From: Sphagnum compactum
Taxonomy: Eukaryota; Bryophyta; Sphagnopsida; Sphagnales
Reading direction: 5' to 3'
NCBI GenBank assembly: GCA_965153455.1
Contig: OZ234498.1
Location: 17,298,001-17,362,000, forward strand
Length of the DNA: 64,000 nucleotides
Part shown: positions 40,901 through 52,073 of the stretch, in pieces
Position numbering within the stretch: the stretch's first letter is position 1
Layout: each line of letters starts with the position of its first letter
The notes under the pieces: model-generated
What the model was told of the DNA's origin: nothing
Database searches by the model: none
The model's input: only the letters and a program-made list of their open reading frames with translations
Translations under genes and position numbers: made by a program

Positions 40901-41815
40901 ATTTTCAACTGGTTGGGGAGAGAAGTCCACTGATGTCTCTTTTGCAAATTGGAAGTGTAAAGCAGATGAATTTTTTTGAAAGCTTGGCTTGAGTAATGTT
41001 CTCTGAGTCTTTCAAGTCAACAAAGTCTCACAGGACTTACACCAAAAACCTTATGGCAGCAAAATTCTCACAAATTTCACTGTGACATGAATCATTATCA
41101 CTGAGATTAACTGGTCTCGTTCTCATGTTTGAGAAACTTTTAAGATGTTTGTCCATGGTTGGTGTTTCATCCCATATTTCTCAGCTCCAAGAATACATTG
41201 ATGACACAGAGGATTACATCATATTCAGGTTCTACTTCCACTTCTTCATTTGCAGGATATGAAACTTAATTATGTGATTTGAAAAACATTAGTGCTCAGT
41301 ATGTACCTTTGCAATACATTCCCAAATTCTGGTATATGGAGATGCAAGTCTTTAACTTTGAAGGAGACTCTGCTACTCTAGTGTTGGTATCAGAAAGAGA
41401 TATAAACTTGCATGGGGTCTTCTCCTGCAGCCTGAGAACCACTGTAACCAGCTCATTCAAGTATGTACAATTTTCTTGAAAGGTTGCAATGTTGTGTAAA
41501 ATTTTTACAGGTCCTGTATCAGTTGAAGTAAAGCACCTCCTGATTATGCAATACTTCCTCTACCAGCATTTTCTTGTTTTGGTGATTGGTTTCAAGCTCT
41601 TTCCTTGGTATGTGCTATATATGTACCTTCCCTATGTTCAATGTGCATTTGCAGCTGGAACTGATACTCAGCTAAGCAACTGTTGCAGTGGCTGTTATCT
41701 CACTGGTGGCAGGCATATTTGGCATGAATCTTCCCTTCACTTGGAACAATCACTTGGAACAATGCCCATCCCTTTGATCTCAAATGGGCAAGCACTTTAT
41801 TCCACTCTCCATTGA
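37949..41815 (+). pseudogene. MRS2: MRS2-3/MRS2-4-like magnesium transporter, non-processed pseudogene
   Basis: At least eight exons of a CorA-MRS2 Mg2+ channel remain in order. A, 37949-38126: EGNSMLLEVDKYA and SYPTTILGWEQAIVLNLE. B, 38580-38760: NDESVIPIVQELCRQLPV with donor GTGAGT. C, 39031 to about 39256: AFKVALEAICSFLDA. D, 39809-40057: VREELEWLFNDDGDMADLFL and YDVEKLEM. E, 40764-40815: MQIDGTLNKLTA. F, 41185-41228: LQEYIDDTEDYI. G, 41431-41460: NHCNQLIQ with donor GTATGT. H, from 41655: VISLVAGIFGMNLPFTW with the GMN pore motif. Exons are bounded by AG and GT, and B-C phase agrees. Breaks are TAA 39105, TGA 39932, TAA 40016, TAA 41673, an apparent 7-bp insertion in E, a 1-bp loss in F and a 13-bp duplication in H. 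The second membrane helix was not found. Confidence 0.85.
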
Positions 41816-42743
41816 GCAAGCTTTCTGTAAGATGATAAAGCCACCCTGCCTGACAAATTGTAAGCTTATATACCCCCTGTTTCTGTCCCCCTATGGAAAG
41901 ATCTATTATAATCTTGTATTGACTTAGGATCTGGGGTGGGTGAGAGGGGGCAGTGGTGACCAGTATTGCACGTTAGGTGATTTGCGTGGCAGTATTGTGG
42001 TGTGTGCACCAAAGGCACTTGATCTCTATCTAGAATTCTTTATCCAACATAATGAAACCCAATTTGATTCCTTCATCTAAAAGCTGTTTACTATGAAAGA
42101 CATTTTACAAGCACAGTTCACATACTCCCTGTGTATGAGATCTCATTTGATTAATCAAGGAATCATCACAGAGGAGAGGCTCTAGCTAAATGTTCCTACA
42201 TCATGCTTTTCATCTACAAAAGAAAAATGGCTAAATAGCTGATGAGAATTGGCTTCACCCTATGGCCAGCATATGAACTAAGTGATGTCCGTGTGGGGGA
42301 AAATGGCAAAGCCCCCAGTGACCTGTGTCTTGTGATGACAATGAAGAGCTGGGCTCTGTTATGAGACCAACCACATTCTAGCAAATTCACTCACTGATGA
42401 GAACAAATTTGCACCTTTGGATGAGAGGAATGTTCTACATGTAGTTCATCTGATTGGAAATGTACAGTATGTTCTTGGCACTTCCTTTCCCTCCAGAATG
42501 AAACCAAGCATGTGGAAAGTTGGCCCTGACTACATTAGCAAACACCCCATTCGGATTACAACTTGAACTCTATTCAACAGGAAACCTCTAGTCACAGGAG
42601 ATAAACAAACTGCTTTTTGACAAAGGTTTGAGCTCCAATGGTGGCTAGCATGCATGTAGAAGTCTGGCCACCACTCTGGTAACTCCATCAGAAGACAATG
42701 TCATTCAGATGATGAAAGCCTCTCTATATGCCTGACATTTTTT
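41816..42743. other. Spacer between MRS2-like pseudogene and candidate minus-strand gene
   Basis: No further transporter exon was found; in particular no C-terminal second helix. No other gene was recognised. Confidence 0.4.
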
Positions 42744-43905
42744 TCACACACTTTGGAATGGTTTCCATGCAAGCTGAGTGACCAGCATGACCAGAAAGCA
42801 ACCGAGCCAAGCAATGCGGCCACCACCAAGCTCTTGAACTTTCAACACCCAATCTGCCTGTGAGTTTGTTGTGCCCAAAAATACTAATGCTAGCAGCACA
42901 ATGCACATAGAAATACGCCCCAACAGTTGCCAAACAGATGCCTGCATCCCATATCCAAACACACACCCTCTAACAAATCAGCAAAGATTTTTTATGTCCA
43001 GCCCTTGACACCAGTTTTGACTTACCAAAGAAAACATCACTGTCATTTTGCTTACCATGCAAACTTAATTGCCAAGATTCAGCATTAGATGACAAAATTC
43101 ACATGGATCATTGCAGGAGATTTGTGCATGCATATCAATCAGAAAACAACAATTTGAAACCCTAAACACAACAAGAACTGGCAGAGTCATAACCTGATGA
43201 ATGTAACTCAAAAAAATATCAGAACCATTCACCAGCAGAAAATAACTCTATACTAAATATGGTTCCTGCAACCTACTAACTACCTTGGTGGTTGGGTGCC
43301 AATCACAACCCATCCACCAACTCACAATGTGAGCTCTTTGCTGTGAGTTCAGTACATAGCACAAGAAATCACCAAAGTCTCATCAAAATTGTATTGCCCC
43401 AAAAGGGCACCATTAGCTAAACCTAAGCCTTGCAATAGATAATCCCACCGTCTCTTAAGAAATGCAAAGCTGCATTGAGTGTATGTTGGTGTAGGCTAGC
43501 CTTGAGTGATCAACGACAAAGTCCTGATAGGCAACTAGATTACATGAGAGAGACATTCAAAACACTCCTAATGATGCATGAAAATCCTATGGAAAGAAAG
43601 AATTGGCACCTAGAATGGAAACAAATCATAGAATGAAGTTGTACCTTAGGATCTGCATCAAAGCGCACAATAGCACCAGGCTTTCCAGAGTATGATACAA
43701 GGGAGAGGCCATTTTTAGGGCTGAAAAAAAGCTCCAATCCTCGTCCTGAGGTAAGTGAATATGCATACAGCCGCCGCAGTCGATACTTGCTCATTATGCT
43801 CTCAAGATCAATTTTGTTCTTGTCCCATCCCTCTAACGGTACTTTCAACTTATGCACTGGGCCTTTTCCCTGTATATATATCTGCACATCTACCTCCTCT
43901 GCCAT
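42744..43905 (-). CDS. Candidate two-exon gene, small membrane protein of unknown function
   Basis: Exon 1 (43905-43645) starts at ATG and encodes 87 residues beginning MAEEVDVQIYIQGKG, with KVPLEGWDKNKIDLESIM and KPGAIVRFDADPK. It ends AAG before GT at 43644-43643. Exon 2 (42941-42744) follows GATGCAG in phase 0 and adds 65 residues, with two hydrophobic stretches, ISMCIVLLALVFLG and WLGCFLVMLVTQLAW, before a stop. The joined product would be 152 residues: a soluble, probably beta-rich N-terminus and two membrane spans. Exon 1 reads like conserved protein (balanced composition, no low complexity), but I do not recognise the family. The intron is about 700 bp. The joining is inferred, and other downstream exons are possible. 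The gene may be truncated. Confidence 0.45.
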
Positions 43906-43908
43906 TTC

Positions 43909-44025
43909 TCAAAGGATGCTTAGCTCTTCATCCAGGGTCTCAAACCTCTTGAACAAGTCCTCCTGCAGCTCATGTGCAGTTTCAAATTGTGTCACAACTG
44001 CATGTTCCAATCCGACAAAAAACAT
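43909..44025 (-). CDS. Upstream 38-codon frame ending one codon before the candidate gene
   Basis: On the minus strand ATG at 44025 opens 38 codons including QFETAHELQEDLFKRFETL, an acidic, heptad-like helical peptide. It ends at TGA (43911-43909), followed by GAA and the ATG of the next frame, in the same reading frame. It could be an upstream frame in the 5' leader, an exon of the same gene whose stop is a pseudogenising change, or part of a two-cistron transcript. A splice acceptor (CATGCAG at about 43999-44005) also lies within it. Confidence 0.3.
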   Translation of the reverse strand: MFFVGLEHAVVTQFETAHELQEDLFKRFETLDEELSIL

Positions 44026-45110
44026 GAATGAATACATTATGCATCAGAATACACAAACCATAAAAAATGCCCCTAACTAACAAGTAGCAGAGATCAGCAA
44101 CAGATCTCCAACCTAAGAACTTCTGCCCACAACAGACTTGAAGCAGAGCTTCCCAAATTGGGCTTTGCTAGATTTGACTGTTACTTGCGTCATTGCGTTA
44201 CTTGCAACTCTCTCAATATCTTCAGAAGTACCGAGAATTTCTCAATGCTTATGAGGAGGATTCAGTCAAACTGAAAAGAATTGAGAGATCACCCAATAAT
44301 AAGGTTATAGACAACAAACGAGCAACAATCAGCAAACATGAAAAAGGTGAACACCCCGCCTTAAAGAAACAGAGAAGAGCAAGACCACAAGCCAAAATTC
44401 AGGAGCAGTTTGACCAACAGTAGTAACAGTCATATACATGTTCAGGGACCTTCAACAGCAACATGTATGGCCATTGACCACCTACCATAAAATCCTTCCT
44501 GACTTCATCAGTTCCACCAATGGGTGTAAGTTTAATGTCAATAAAATCCCCACCAACTTCATCAAACTCCCACTGACTTCATCAGTTCCAGCAATGGGTA
44601 TATAGGTTAATGTCAAATGCCCTGGATTTTCCAGCACAAGACCGGCAGTAATGGGAAATCTCAGCCATGATACTGACTGGTTTAACAAAACCTACAAGAG
44701 AAGAAAATGAAGACCAAAAGATCCACAAGAAGAAACAGGACAGAAAAGGTCACAAAAGGCCAGAAATCGAAAAAAACCGACAAAAGAAAAAACAGAGAGA
44801 AGAAAGATGAACTTTGAGACAAGAACTTTAGAGGACGAATTGGGCTTATAGAACAAGCGTCCCACGTAAGAATGGGAAAGCTTTAGGAATAAGAAACCTT
44901 TCAAACCGCCATCTTGGAAAATTCCAAAAAACAGAAAATCTTCATTGTTTCACAAACCTCTGGTTAGATTTAAAAGCAAAACTTTCAAGTGTGGAAAACC
45001 TCACCGTTTGGCATCTGCAAGCCAACTTTCTCTCTCCCCACCTGCTTGATCTGCTTCCACACCTTGTACACGGAGATATTGCTATGTTTCAATCTGTCCT
45101 CGTTTTTGTT
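44026..45110. other. Probable 5' region of the minus-strand gene, with a 74-bp direct duplication
   Basis: Two copies of GACTTCATCAGTTCCA-CAATGGGT start at 44501 and 44575 and are followed by TTAATGTCAA, a local duplication. Minus-strand open stretches here (for example around 44590-44690 after CTTCTCTTGTAG, and around 45005-45080) have exon-like texture and plausible splice sites, but no family was recognised. Confidence 0.35.
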
Positions 45111-47399
45111 TTAGAATTTGGAGAGCAACATTCCTAACCCTAACCCTAAAAAACAGAACTGAAAAACAGAATCGCATAAGAAACAGAAGTACATAGGTTT
45201 TTTCTTTTGCTTCTTTTTCGGGAAAACAGTTGAATGATTAATTAACTTAGGTTTCACATTGCTATGCATTACTAGTGACAATGAAATAAGGGGAAAAAAA
45301 AAAGTTGCAAATGAAGTTTCATTCAAATGAAAATATTGAATGACATTGCATGTAACTTGAATTAAATTCAAATCAAATTTGATTGATTTTTTGCAAATTC
45401 AATTGAGATCAAATTGATAAAAGCAGTGAATTGGATTTGAATTAAATTCAATTTGACCTGAATTGAAGAGAAATGAGATACAAATTGATGTAAAAAATAT
45501 TGAAATTTTGTTTGTCATTTTCATCATTTGTGATTAGAGCATTGAAAAAAAATAATGAAAAGACTTTGAAAATAATATAAGATTTTATACTTGTCCCTCA
45601 TAAACCAATTTTAATTTAATTATGATCAATAGAATTAATATGTACTTTGACATGCTAAATATTAATTTTTAATGTTTTCGACCCACATTATAAAATTCCA
45701 ATGATAATGTCCAATGACAATGATAATTGAAACTAGTTTATGTGAACCAAGTATAAGATCCTGTAATGGTCATCACTACAACAATTTTTGGACATCAACC
45801 ATTTAACATTTATGTTGAATGGAATGGAACAATGTTTTTTGTAATCTTGGGGTCCTTTCATGTTTCAACTTCATATAAGAATAAATTAGTGTCTCACACT
45901 TTAAAAACATTTAAAATTTTATTTTTTTTCGAAGATTTATTGCATGTTACACGTTACATCATATCATTATTATTCTTTAGCAAAAACTTATATATTTCAA
46001 CATGACATGTCATTGACATATGAGCATGTGTTGTTTAATTAGGCTTCATGTGGATATGGACACCCAAGGGGGACACTTAGTGTAAAGTTTCGGATCTACA
46101 TGCATTAAACACTCAATTTTGGGATTTTAGATAATTGTTCAACCTATTTTTTATCATCCTATTGTATCTTATTTTTTAATATATACATATTAAAGCCACC
46201 CTATATTAATTATAATCTATTATTATGTATTATTATATATCTTATATTATAAAAAATTGATTATGGTGAATAAAATGTACCCTATTTTTTAACTAATTAA
46301 CTTACAATTTTTACCCAACACTAATGTATTGCACCCTATATTATTTCTCACGTATTGTTTACTTCTCTTTTTTTAGTGTCCCCCCCAAATATGGACATTA
46401 TCCAATAGATTGTTAACAAAGGAGTACTGTGAGAATGGAAACATGCTTTTGTATTTAGCATGTGGAAACAACCATATCTTGATATTATGCATGGTCCTCA
46501 ATTTTTTTCTTTTTTTTTTGTTTCATAGATTTTAATTGAATGAATTTATGTGATTTCTCACAATTATGTAAATATTATGTGGGAACTATATGCACAAGAG
46601 GCAAGTGGGAACAAAAATGAAAACATGTTATGAATTTGGTAATGATCCAATTATGTGCTTCAAACACAATACAAAAATGAAAGTTGACCAAATTTTATTA
46701 GACATCAATGGTTCAACATTGTGAATCATGGTTAATTGGAAGACTACACATCAATCTTTTAAGAATCCGACAATGGGGGAATGAAACTTCCAATTTTGGT
46801 TTTTCTACCAATGCACAAAGCAAAATATATCAAAACTAAATGGACTAATAAAAGAAACATCATAATTGTCCTTGTTCAGTTAATATTGGGGATACACCAT
46901 TCCCATCAGATGTAAACAAGATAAAGTGAACAACTTGATTACCTTGTCAAAACTAGAACAAATAGATTTAAAATAACAACAAAACTCATTATAAAATTGT
47001 GGAACATTGAATGTTTTCATTTCAATGATGAAAAATATATATGGTTACACTAATGTGTATTGATTTTCATATTTCAAATTGTAAAAATAGGTTTTAAGTA
47101 GTTGTTCAAAATACAAGTAACTTTTGACATTTACTTTTCAATGTGGGCTTTTGGTTTCAAATAGGTGTCAAATAGGTTTTTACAAAAAGGAAATAAATTT
47201 TTGTTAATGATGTTTTGAAACACATGTTGATCTTCATTTCCTAACTTATTACATATCAATTTCATTAATTCTTCTAACCAAAAAAATAGGTTTGAACACA
47301 TCTTTTCAATCAATTTCAAATGCATTTTTTATCTACTTTCTTTTTAAAAAATCTTTTAATTTTTTTAGAATTAGATTCTTATAAATTTCAATAGAGAAA
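45111..47399. other. AT-rich intergenic DNA, no gene seen
   Basis: A short CCCTAAC-type tract occurs at 45135-45152. Near 45390-45470, AATTCAAATT/AATTTGATTT words recur. At 47131-47325 a minus-strand 64-codon frame may be a decayed tail of the neighbouring transposase-like remnant, but the link is weak. Confidence 0.4.
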
Positions 47400-48835
47400 A
47401 TTATTGCTACTTGACACATATTTTCACCTAATTTGATGTTACCTTATGGTAGTAATATGAATGGCACATGGTTGAAGTGGAAAAGTTTACCTTATCTTGC
47501 TTTGACCCCATTGCATTCATGATCTCATGAATTTGAAATCTATGTTAGAGCTTTGAAACCAAAGTTGTGGCTATGTCTATGCATGTAACTTAGACCTTGG
47601 CTGCCACTGCAGTTACATCTTCCCAACAAAATGGATGAAAAAAACCTACAACAATTCGAATATGTCTGCCATAAGTTTTGTCATTAATCTTCATTCCATG
47701 AATCTCAGTTAGATGTGAAGGATCAGACCACCACCCTAAAGGCAAACTATTCATTGGAGTGGTTGATCAAAAACTTGAATGCATCAATAGTTAAATCTTT
47801 AAAACATGAATATGGATTCATGTACAACTTGAACAATTTGACTTCTACAAGTTTGACAACATCCACAAATTCAACAATGAAAACATCTTGATGTTATGCA
47901 AACTTGATCAAAGTATGCACCACCTCCAACATGGGCAAAAAGTAGGGCAAACCAAAAATTGGTTCAAAGTCACCAAATAAAACCAAGTTGTCTTGAGCTA
48001 CTTTGCTCTTCACTGAATCCAGATGCATCTTGACAATGAAACATTTATATTTCGACATAACACATTTTAGAGGGAAAACATGCTGATGGGTTTGATGTGC
48101 CATGCAGTGCACACTGATGAACTAAGGACTTGTGTTTTCCTTTACCTAAATAGTCACACATGTGCGATGCCTTGGAACACACAATCACCATCACAACCAA
48201 GACATACCCACTGTGAAACAAGTTGTTCTTCAATTAAACTTCCGAACTTGGTCAAGCTTTGCAAAATGATGGTAATGAGGTTATTAGTTGTAACACCCAT
48301 CTCAACACCCTTAAAGGTCAGTAAAATTGGAATTCCCCACTTCTTTATCACATATATGTGCACACTAATCCATTGTTGGTTGTCAATGGTTGTCACCTCG
48401 TTTGCACTCGAAGCAAAAACCTAGATTCTTACACAATAGTTTTCGTGTTTTCCAACATGACATCATGTATATACCTTCTGCCACCACCCACTAGTGTCAA
48501 TCCAATATTTTCTTAGGTTGTTCTTCAGCCCTAACAAACCATAAAAATATTTAAGCGTTTTGAATGTTATCATTGGTCGACTCCTCTCCCTATGTTAATC
48601 CTCTTGTTCTTGTTATGAGATGCATCTTTGTAATAAAACCACTCATCAACCACAACATCAACTGTGGTAACAACTACCTTGGTGTGGTCAATGTGTTTTT
48701 GGAAAGGATCCAACTTAGGTGAAAGAAACTTATCCTTCTTTTCAATTGTAAAATAGGCAACACACTTCGCCTGAGACACCAAACCATCTAGTCCCAAAAC
48801 TAATAAAGCCCAAGGAAATCATGCAACCCATGTGT
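47400..48835 (-). pseudogene. DUF4371/ZNF862-like, hAT-related transposase remnant
   Basis: From high to low coordinates the minus strand gives LDGLVSQAKCVAYFTIEKK and HIDHTK (an N-terminal zinc-finger-like segment, 48570-48830), EVTTIDNQQWISVHIY and CLGCDGDCVFQG (48150-48400), then MHCMAHQT (about 48105), KCFIVKMHLDSVKSKVA, FGLPYFLPMLEVVHTLIKF (47890-48000) and VEFVDVVKLVEVKLFKLY (about 47840). This order matches domesticated or transposon proteins annotated as zinc finger protein 862-like with DUF4371 and a hAT-type RNase H core. Stops and frameshifts occur between blocks, so it is inactive. Further weak similarity runs to about 47430 (KINDKTYGRHIR, GFFHPFCWEDV). Confidence 0.65.
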
Positions 48836-49588
48836 CATGGAAACCCTCAACTTATCATATGACTTTCTAAGTTTCTTGAAAAATGGTTCAATTTGCATTA
48901 GAACTACCAAGTTCAATTGGATCTAAGGATGGAAAAAAAAAACCTAACGTTGAAGTGCATCTCAAGACACACTCAAAGTAGGAATTGGAAAGGGAATCCA
49001 GATGCTCTAACCTGAACCTATGAAGAATAATCTAAACTTGACATCCAAGCGCAATATTGGAACCATGATTTCAATCTTCTACTGCAGAGGAAAAACACAA
49101 AAGATCAAAACTCTAAAACTCAAGAGAAATCCAAAATATTGCAATGTGACTTGGAGGTTGGACTTTGGAGCTTTGGACAACAATAAAGCACATAAAAAAC
49201 AAGACAAATACACCAAGATGTAGTTCAACACAATGCTTGCGGAATGAAAAACTTGAAGAAGCTATGCATTATATCAATTTCAAGGCCTCATAGTAGCAAC
49301 ATTTGTTCGTCATCTCCACAACTAGCTTGAGATTCGAGTTGCAAGTTCTTGGGCTCTCTAGCTTGAGGTAGCTACATTGAAGGTTGCGGCTTGAAGTCTG
49401 AAGTTCAACTATGTGGAAATTTCAAATAAGAGCCATCTTGATTCGCTGCCACTCACATAAAGCTTAAGCACCATTAACCATTGTAAATTGTCACCAAAAT
49501 AACTTAAACACAACCTATAGAAACTTAATGCACATTATGTATATTATGAAGCCAGAACTTGTTATGGTGGTGAAAATGATCAAAACTA
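48836..49588. other. Non-coding spacer, no gene seen
   Basis: Short frames only. It ends in the A residue that forms the 5' host nucleotide of the Helitron. Confidence 0.4.
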
Positions 49589-50177
49589 TCTTATATATAA
49601 AGTCACTTGTTGCGTCCGTCCGTGCGTGCGTGCGTCGAGGTCCTGACAGTGGAGGTGTTGTCCGTCCGCCGAGGTCCTGAAACCCAGATCGGGACCCGCC
49701 TGTCCGTCCGTCTGGTCGAGGTCGTGAAACCCAGATCCCAAATTGTAAAATAACCACCCAAAAACCTGCCTGGCTCCTCTTTTCCGGGTTTTCGTGAAAC
49801 CCGGCAGTTCTGTGATTATGTGGATGAAATATTATACGTTTTTAGTTCCGTCCAATGAGCTCAGAGTTCTGGATGGGTGGTTATGAGGATGAGATATCAT
49901 GTATTTGTAGTTCCGTCCAATTAGGAGGAATGATGAAATATTAAAGATTTTGTAGTTTTGTCCACTTAGAGTTTTGGATGGATTGATTATGTGGATGAAA
50001 TATTTATGTATTCGTAAGTTCCGTCTAATGATAAGTTTTGCATGGTGATTTATTTGGATGAAATATCATGTATTTGTAATTCCGTCCAATTAGGAGTTCT
50101 GGTCTTTGGGGTCTCCTTTGGACTCCCAGTTTTTTCCCAGTGCCGTGTCGTGCCTTGCAGGCACGGGAGCCCACTAG
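49589..50177 (+). mobile_element. Non-autonomous Helitron, 589 bp
   Basis: The 5' end is TCTTATATATAAAGTCAC and the 3' end is GGGAGCCCACTAG. Plant Helitrons begin TC and end CTRR with a hairpin just before the end. Here CGTGCC (50149-50154) pairs with GGCACG (50160-50165) around TTGCA, 8 nt before CTAG. The host bases are A on the left (49588) and T on the right (50178), as expected for insertion into AT without target duplication. The interior has a GC-rich 5' block with TCCG/TGCG runs and a degenerate 61-65-bp tandem repeat. No Rep/helicase is encoded. Confidence 0.82.
49801..50100 (+). repeat. Degenerate 61-65-bp tandem repeat inside the Helitron
   Basis: Five units are marked by TTCCGTCCAA-type motifs starting at 49846, 49911, 49956, 50019 and 50080. 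Each is preceded by TTATGTGGATGAAATAT and GTATTTGTAG-type words. Spacings are 65, 45, 63 and 61 bp, so one unit is shortened. Confidence 0.75.
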
Positions 50178-50674
50178 TTTAAGTTATTTGGTGAATCGTG
50201 AAGCATCACAAAGCATTGTGATTTTGGACAAAGTGGTTGTCGGCTGATGACAATACATGGTTTTTCCTTATGTGTTGTTGGTGAATTTTAAGGCTTCTCA
50301 ATCCCAAAGACAGGTGATGATACCTTTTTTGAGGGGGCAGAACTGGCAAACATGTGTAGGGCCAAGGGGGTTTTTGGGCTATTTATTTTTTAAAAACAGA
50401 AAAACGAAAGGCCATTTTGCACACCTTATTCCTTTGTCACAATCTGACAATAAATCACCCGAAAAACAAACACTGCTACTCAGTGTCAAGAAATATCTCA
50501 CCCACCAAAAACCAAAGCAGAGCTTCCCAAAAATTCAGTCTCAACTCCAAAATCTCTCACTTTTGTACGATACAAATTGTGAACTTCACAAAACTTGCAG
50601 CGTACCCACTCTAAAGCCGCCTTTACGCTATGGTGAGGGACCACAACCACAGAAATACTGAGAAGCCTCAAAAC
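50178..50674. other. Non-coding spacer, no recognised gene
   Basis: A 134-codon plus-strand frame at 50257-50661 has no recognised domain and unremarkable composition. I treat it as unproven. Confidence 0.4.
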
Positions 50675-50870
50675 TCAACAAAGGCTGTCCCATGAAATCA
50701 TTTAAGCGTAGGCACTGGGCAGAAGTTGAGAAGTGTAATGTAGAGTGATAAAAGACTTTACTAAGGTGCCTAGTCAACAAAGGCTGTCACATGAAATCAT
50801 TTAAGTGTCGGCACTGGGCAGAGGTTGAGAAGTGTAATGTTGAGTGATTAAAGACTTTATTAAGGTGCCT
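50675..50870. repeat. 99-bp tandem duplication, two units
   Basis: Units start at 50675 and 50774 with TCAACAAAGGCTGTC and share CATGAAATCATTTAAG, GGCACTGGGCAGA, GAAGTGTAATGT and AAGGTGCCT, with about ten substitutions between them. Confidence 0.85.
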
Positions 50871-51330
50871 TAACACAGTAGTATATCATCACTCATATTA
50901 ATCAGTAGTGAGAACCCCAAAGTTTTTTAAAATTTTTTTTTTATGTGATGAGCATCTATATTTCGTTCATCAAATTTTCTTTATAAAAATCAAGCTTTGC
51001 ATAGTCCCAAAATAAATATGTTGAAACCTCCTTGTTTGAGCTACATACATGGGTTTTCAAGAGTAGAACTTACAACAAAGAATATGAGATAAAATGAGGA
51101 GCTATTGGAAACATATTGGGAACTTCGGGAACATATTGAGAATTCAGTGAAAACAAAATATGAACAACAAAAATCCAGCACCCCGACACTCCCTAAATGA
51201 ATAAAAACCTGGGCCCTTGGTGCATGCTATCTCACCTTCTTGGCAGTAAGCGTTTTTTATTGCAGACTTATGTTCTTTGCCTCTTTGGCCTAGGCTAATA
51301 GCAAGGGTAAAACTATCAGTGAATATTTTA
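50871..51330. other. Non-coding spacer, no gene seen
   Basis: AT-rich, no recognised features. Confidence 0.4.
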
Positions 51331-51634
51331 ACAAGGGTTGTGTCACACTGTGGCCTTGCCATTTATTAGTATCTTAAGGCAAAAGAAGAATTATGAAAAC
51401 TCAAATATTTCACCATGCAAAAATATAATCTTCAAAAAATACTCTAAAAGAAACCAAAATACTTCAAGATATTATAACTCTATAACTAATCTAAAGCTTC
51501 AACACAAGCCAAGTTATCATCTTTCAAAAATCCGCATGTTAGACCTATTATTACCTAGGGGCCAAAATCCCTTAAGCTACTATACTCTATAACGAATCTT
51601 AACACAATATCCTTGTCATGATAGGCAAGGCCAA
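51331..51634 (-). repeat. Dispersed family A, copy 3 (reverse orientation)
   Basis: On the plus strand it reads ACAAGGGTTGTGTCACACTG, then TGGCCTTGCC (51351-51360), and ends GGCAAGGCCAA at 51634. The reverse complement matches 34054-34355 closely. Opposite orientation confirms that the family is dispersed rather than a local duplication. Confidence 0.7.
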
Positions 51635-51852
51635 CAAAGTCAAAAAAATTAAAAGATTTTAGACCAATCAAGTTTTGTTTGGGCTCATGGTTTAATGGAC
51701 TTCATGGCAGGCCCACCTAAACTATGACTTCACACAATGCCCATATGTTAGGTGGCCTAGTGTGAAACCCGTTAGACCATGAAACATTACTCATAAGCTG
51801 TCACTTAAGGATCCTATATCAAGTTTTCATCCACCTCCATTTCTTTGGTCCC
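51635..51852. other. Short spacer, no gene seen
   Basis: No feature was recognised between the family A copy and the Harbinger-type MITE. Confidence 0.4.
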
Positions 51853-51855
51853 TTA

Positions 51856-52070
51856 AGGTGCATTCACACTTGGTGTTAAAAACACTAGCGTTGAGTACCT
51901 TAACACCATGCTAGTCATTTAGGCCTTAGACCTATTTACCATGAACATTTGATGTTAAGCTACCATTCACTTAACATTAAACTATCACCCATTTAGCCTT
52001 GGGTGCCATCTAAGGTACCACCTAGATTTTCATTTAATAGTGAGTTGACATAAAGCGTGAATGCACCATT
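51856..52070. mobile_element. PIF/Harbinger (Tourist)-type MITE, copy 1, 215 bp
   Basis: It begins AGGTGCATTCACACTTGG and ends GCGTGAATGCACCA, an inverted repeat of about 14 bp with extended weaker pairing (GGTGTTAA against TTGACAT). TTA at 51853-51855 and TTA at 52071-52073 form the 3-bp TTA target duplication typical of the PIF/Harbinger superfamily. The interior shares CTAGTCATTTAGG, ACCTATTTA and CACCTAGATTTT with the copy at 56294. There is no coding content. Confidence 0.82.
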
Positions 52071-52073
52071 AAG

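Noticed and set aside
45775-46735. Possible second CACTA element starting CACTACAACAATTTTTGG
   Set aside because: No matching inverted CACTA end or 3-bp duplication could be found to the right.
48080-48424. 114-codon plus-strand frame
   Set aside because: It is antisense to the DUF4371/ZNF862-like remnant, which explains the open frame.
50257-50661. 134-codon plus-strand frame
   Set aside because: No domain or homology is recognised, and it lies between repeats. Length alone is weak evidence in 64 kb.
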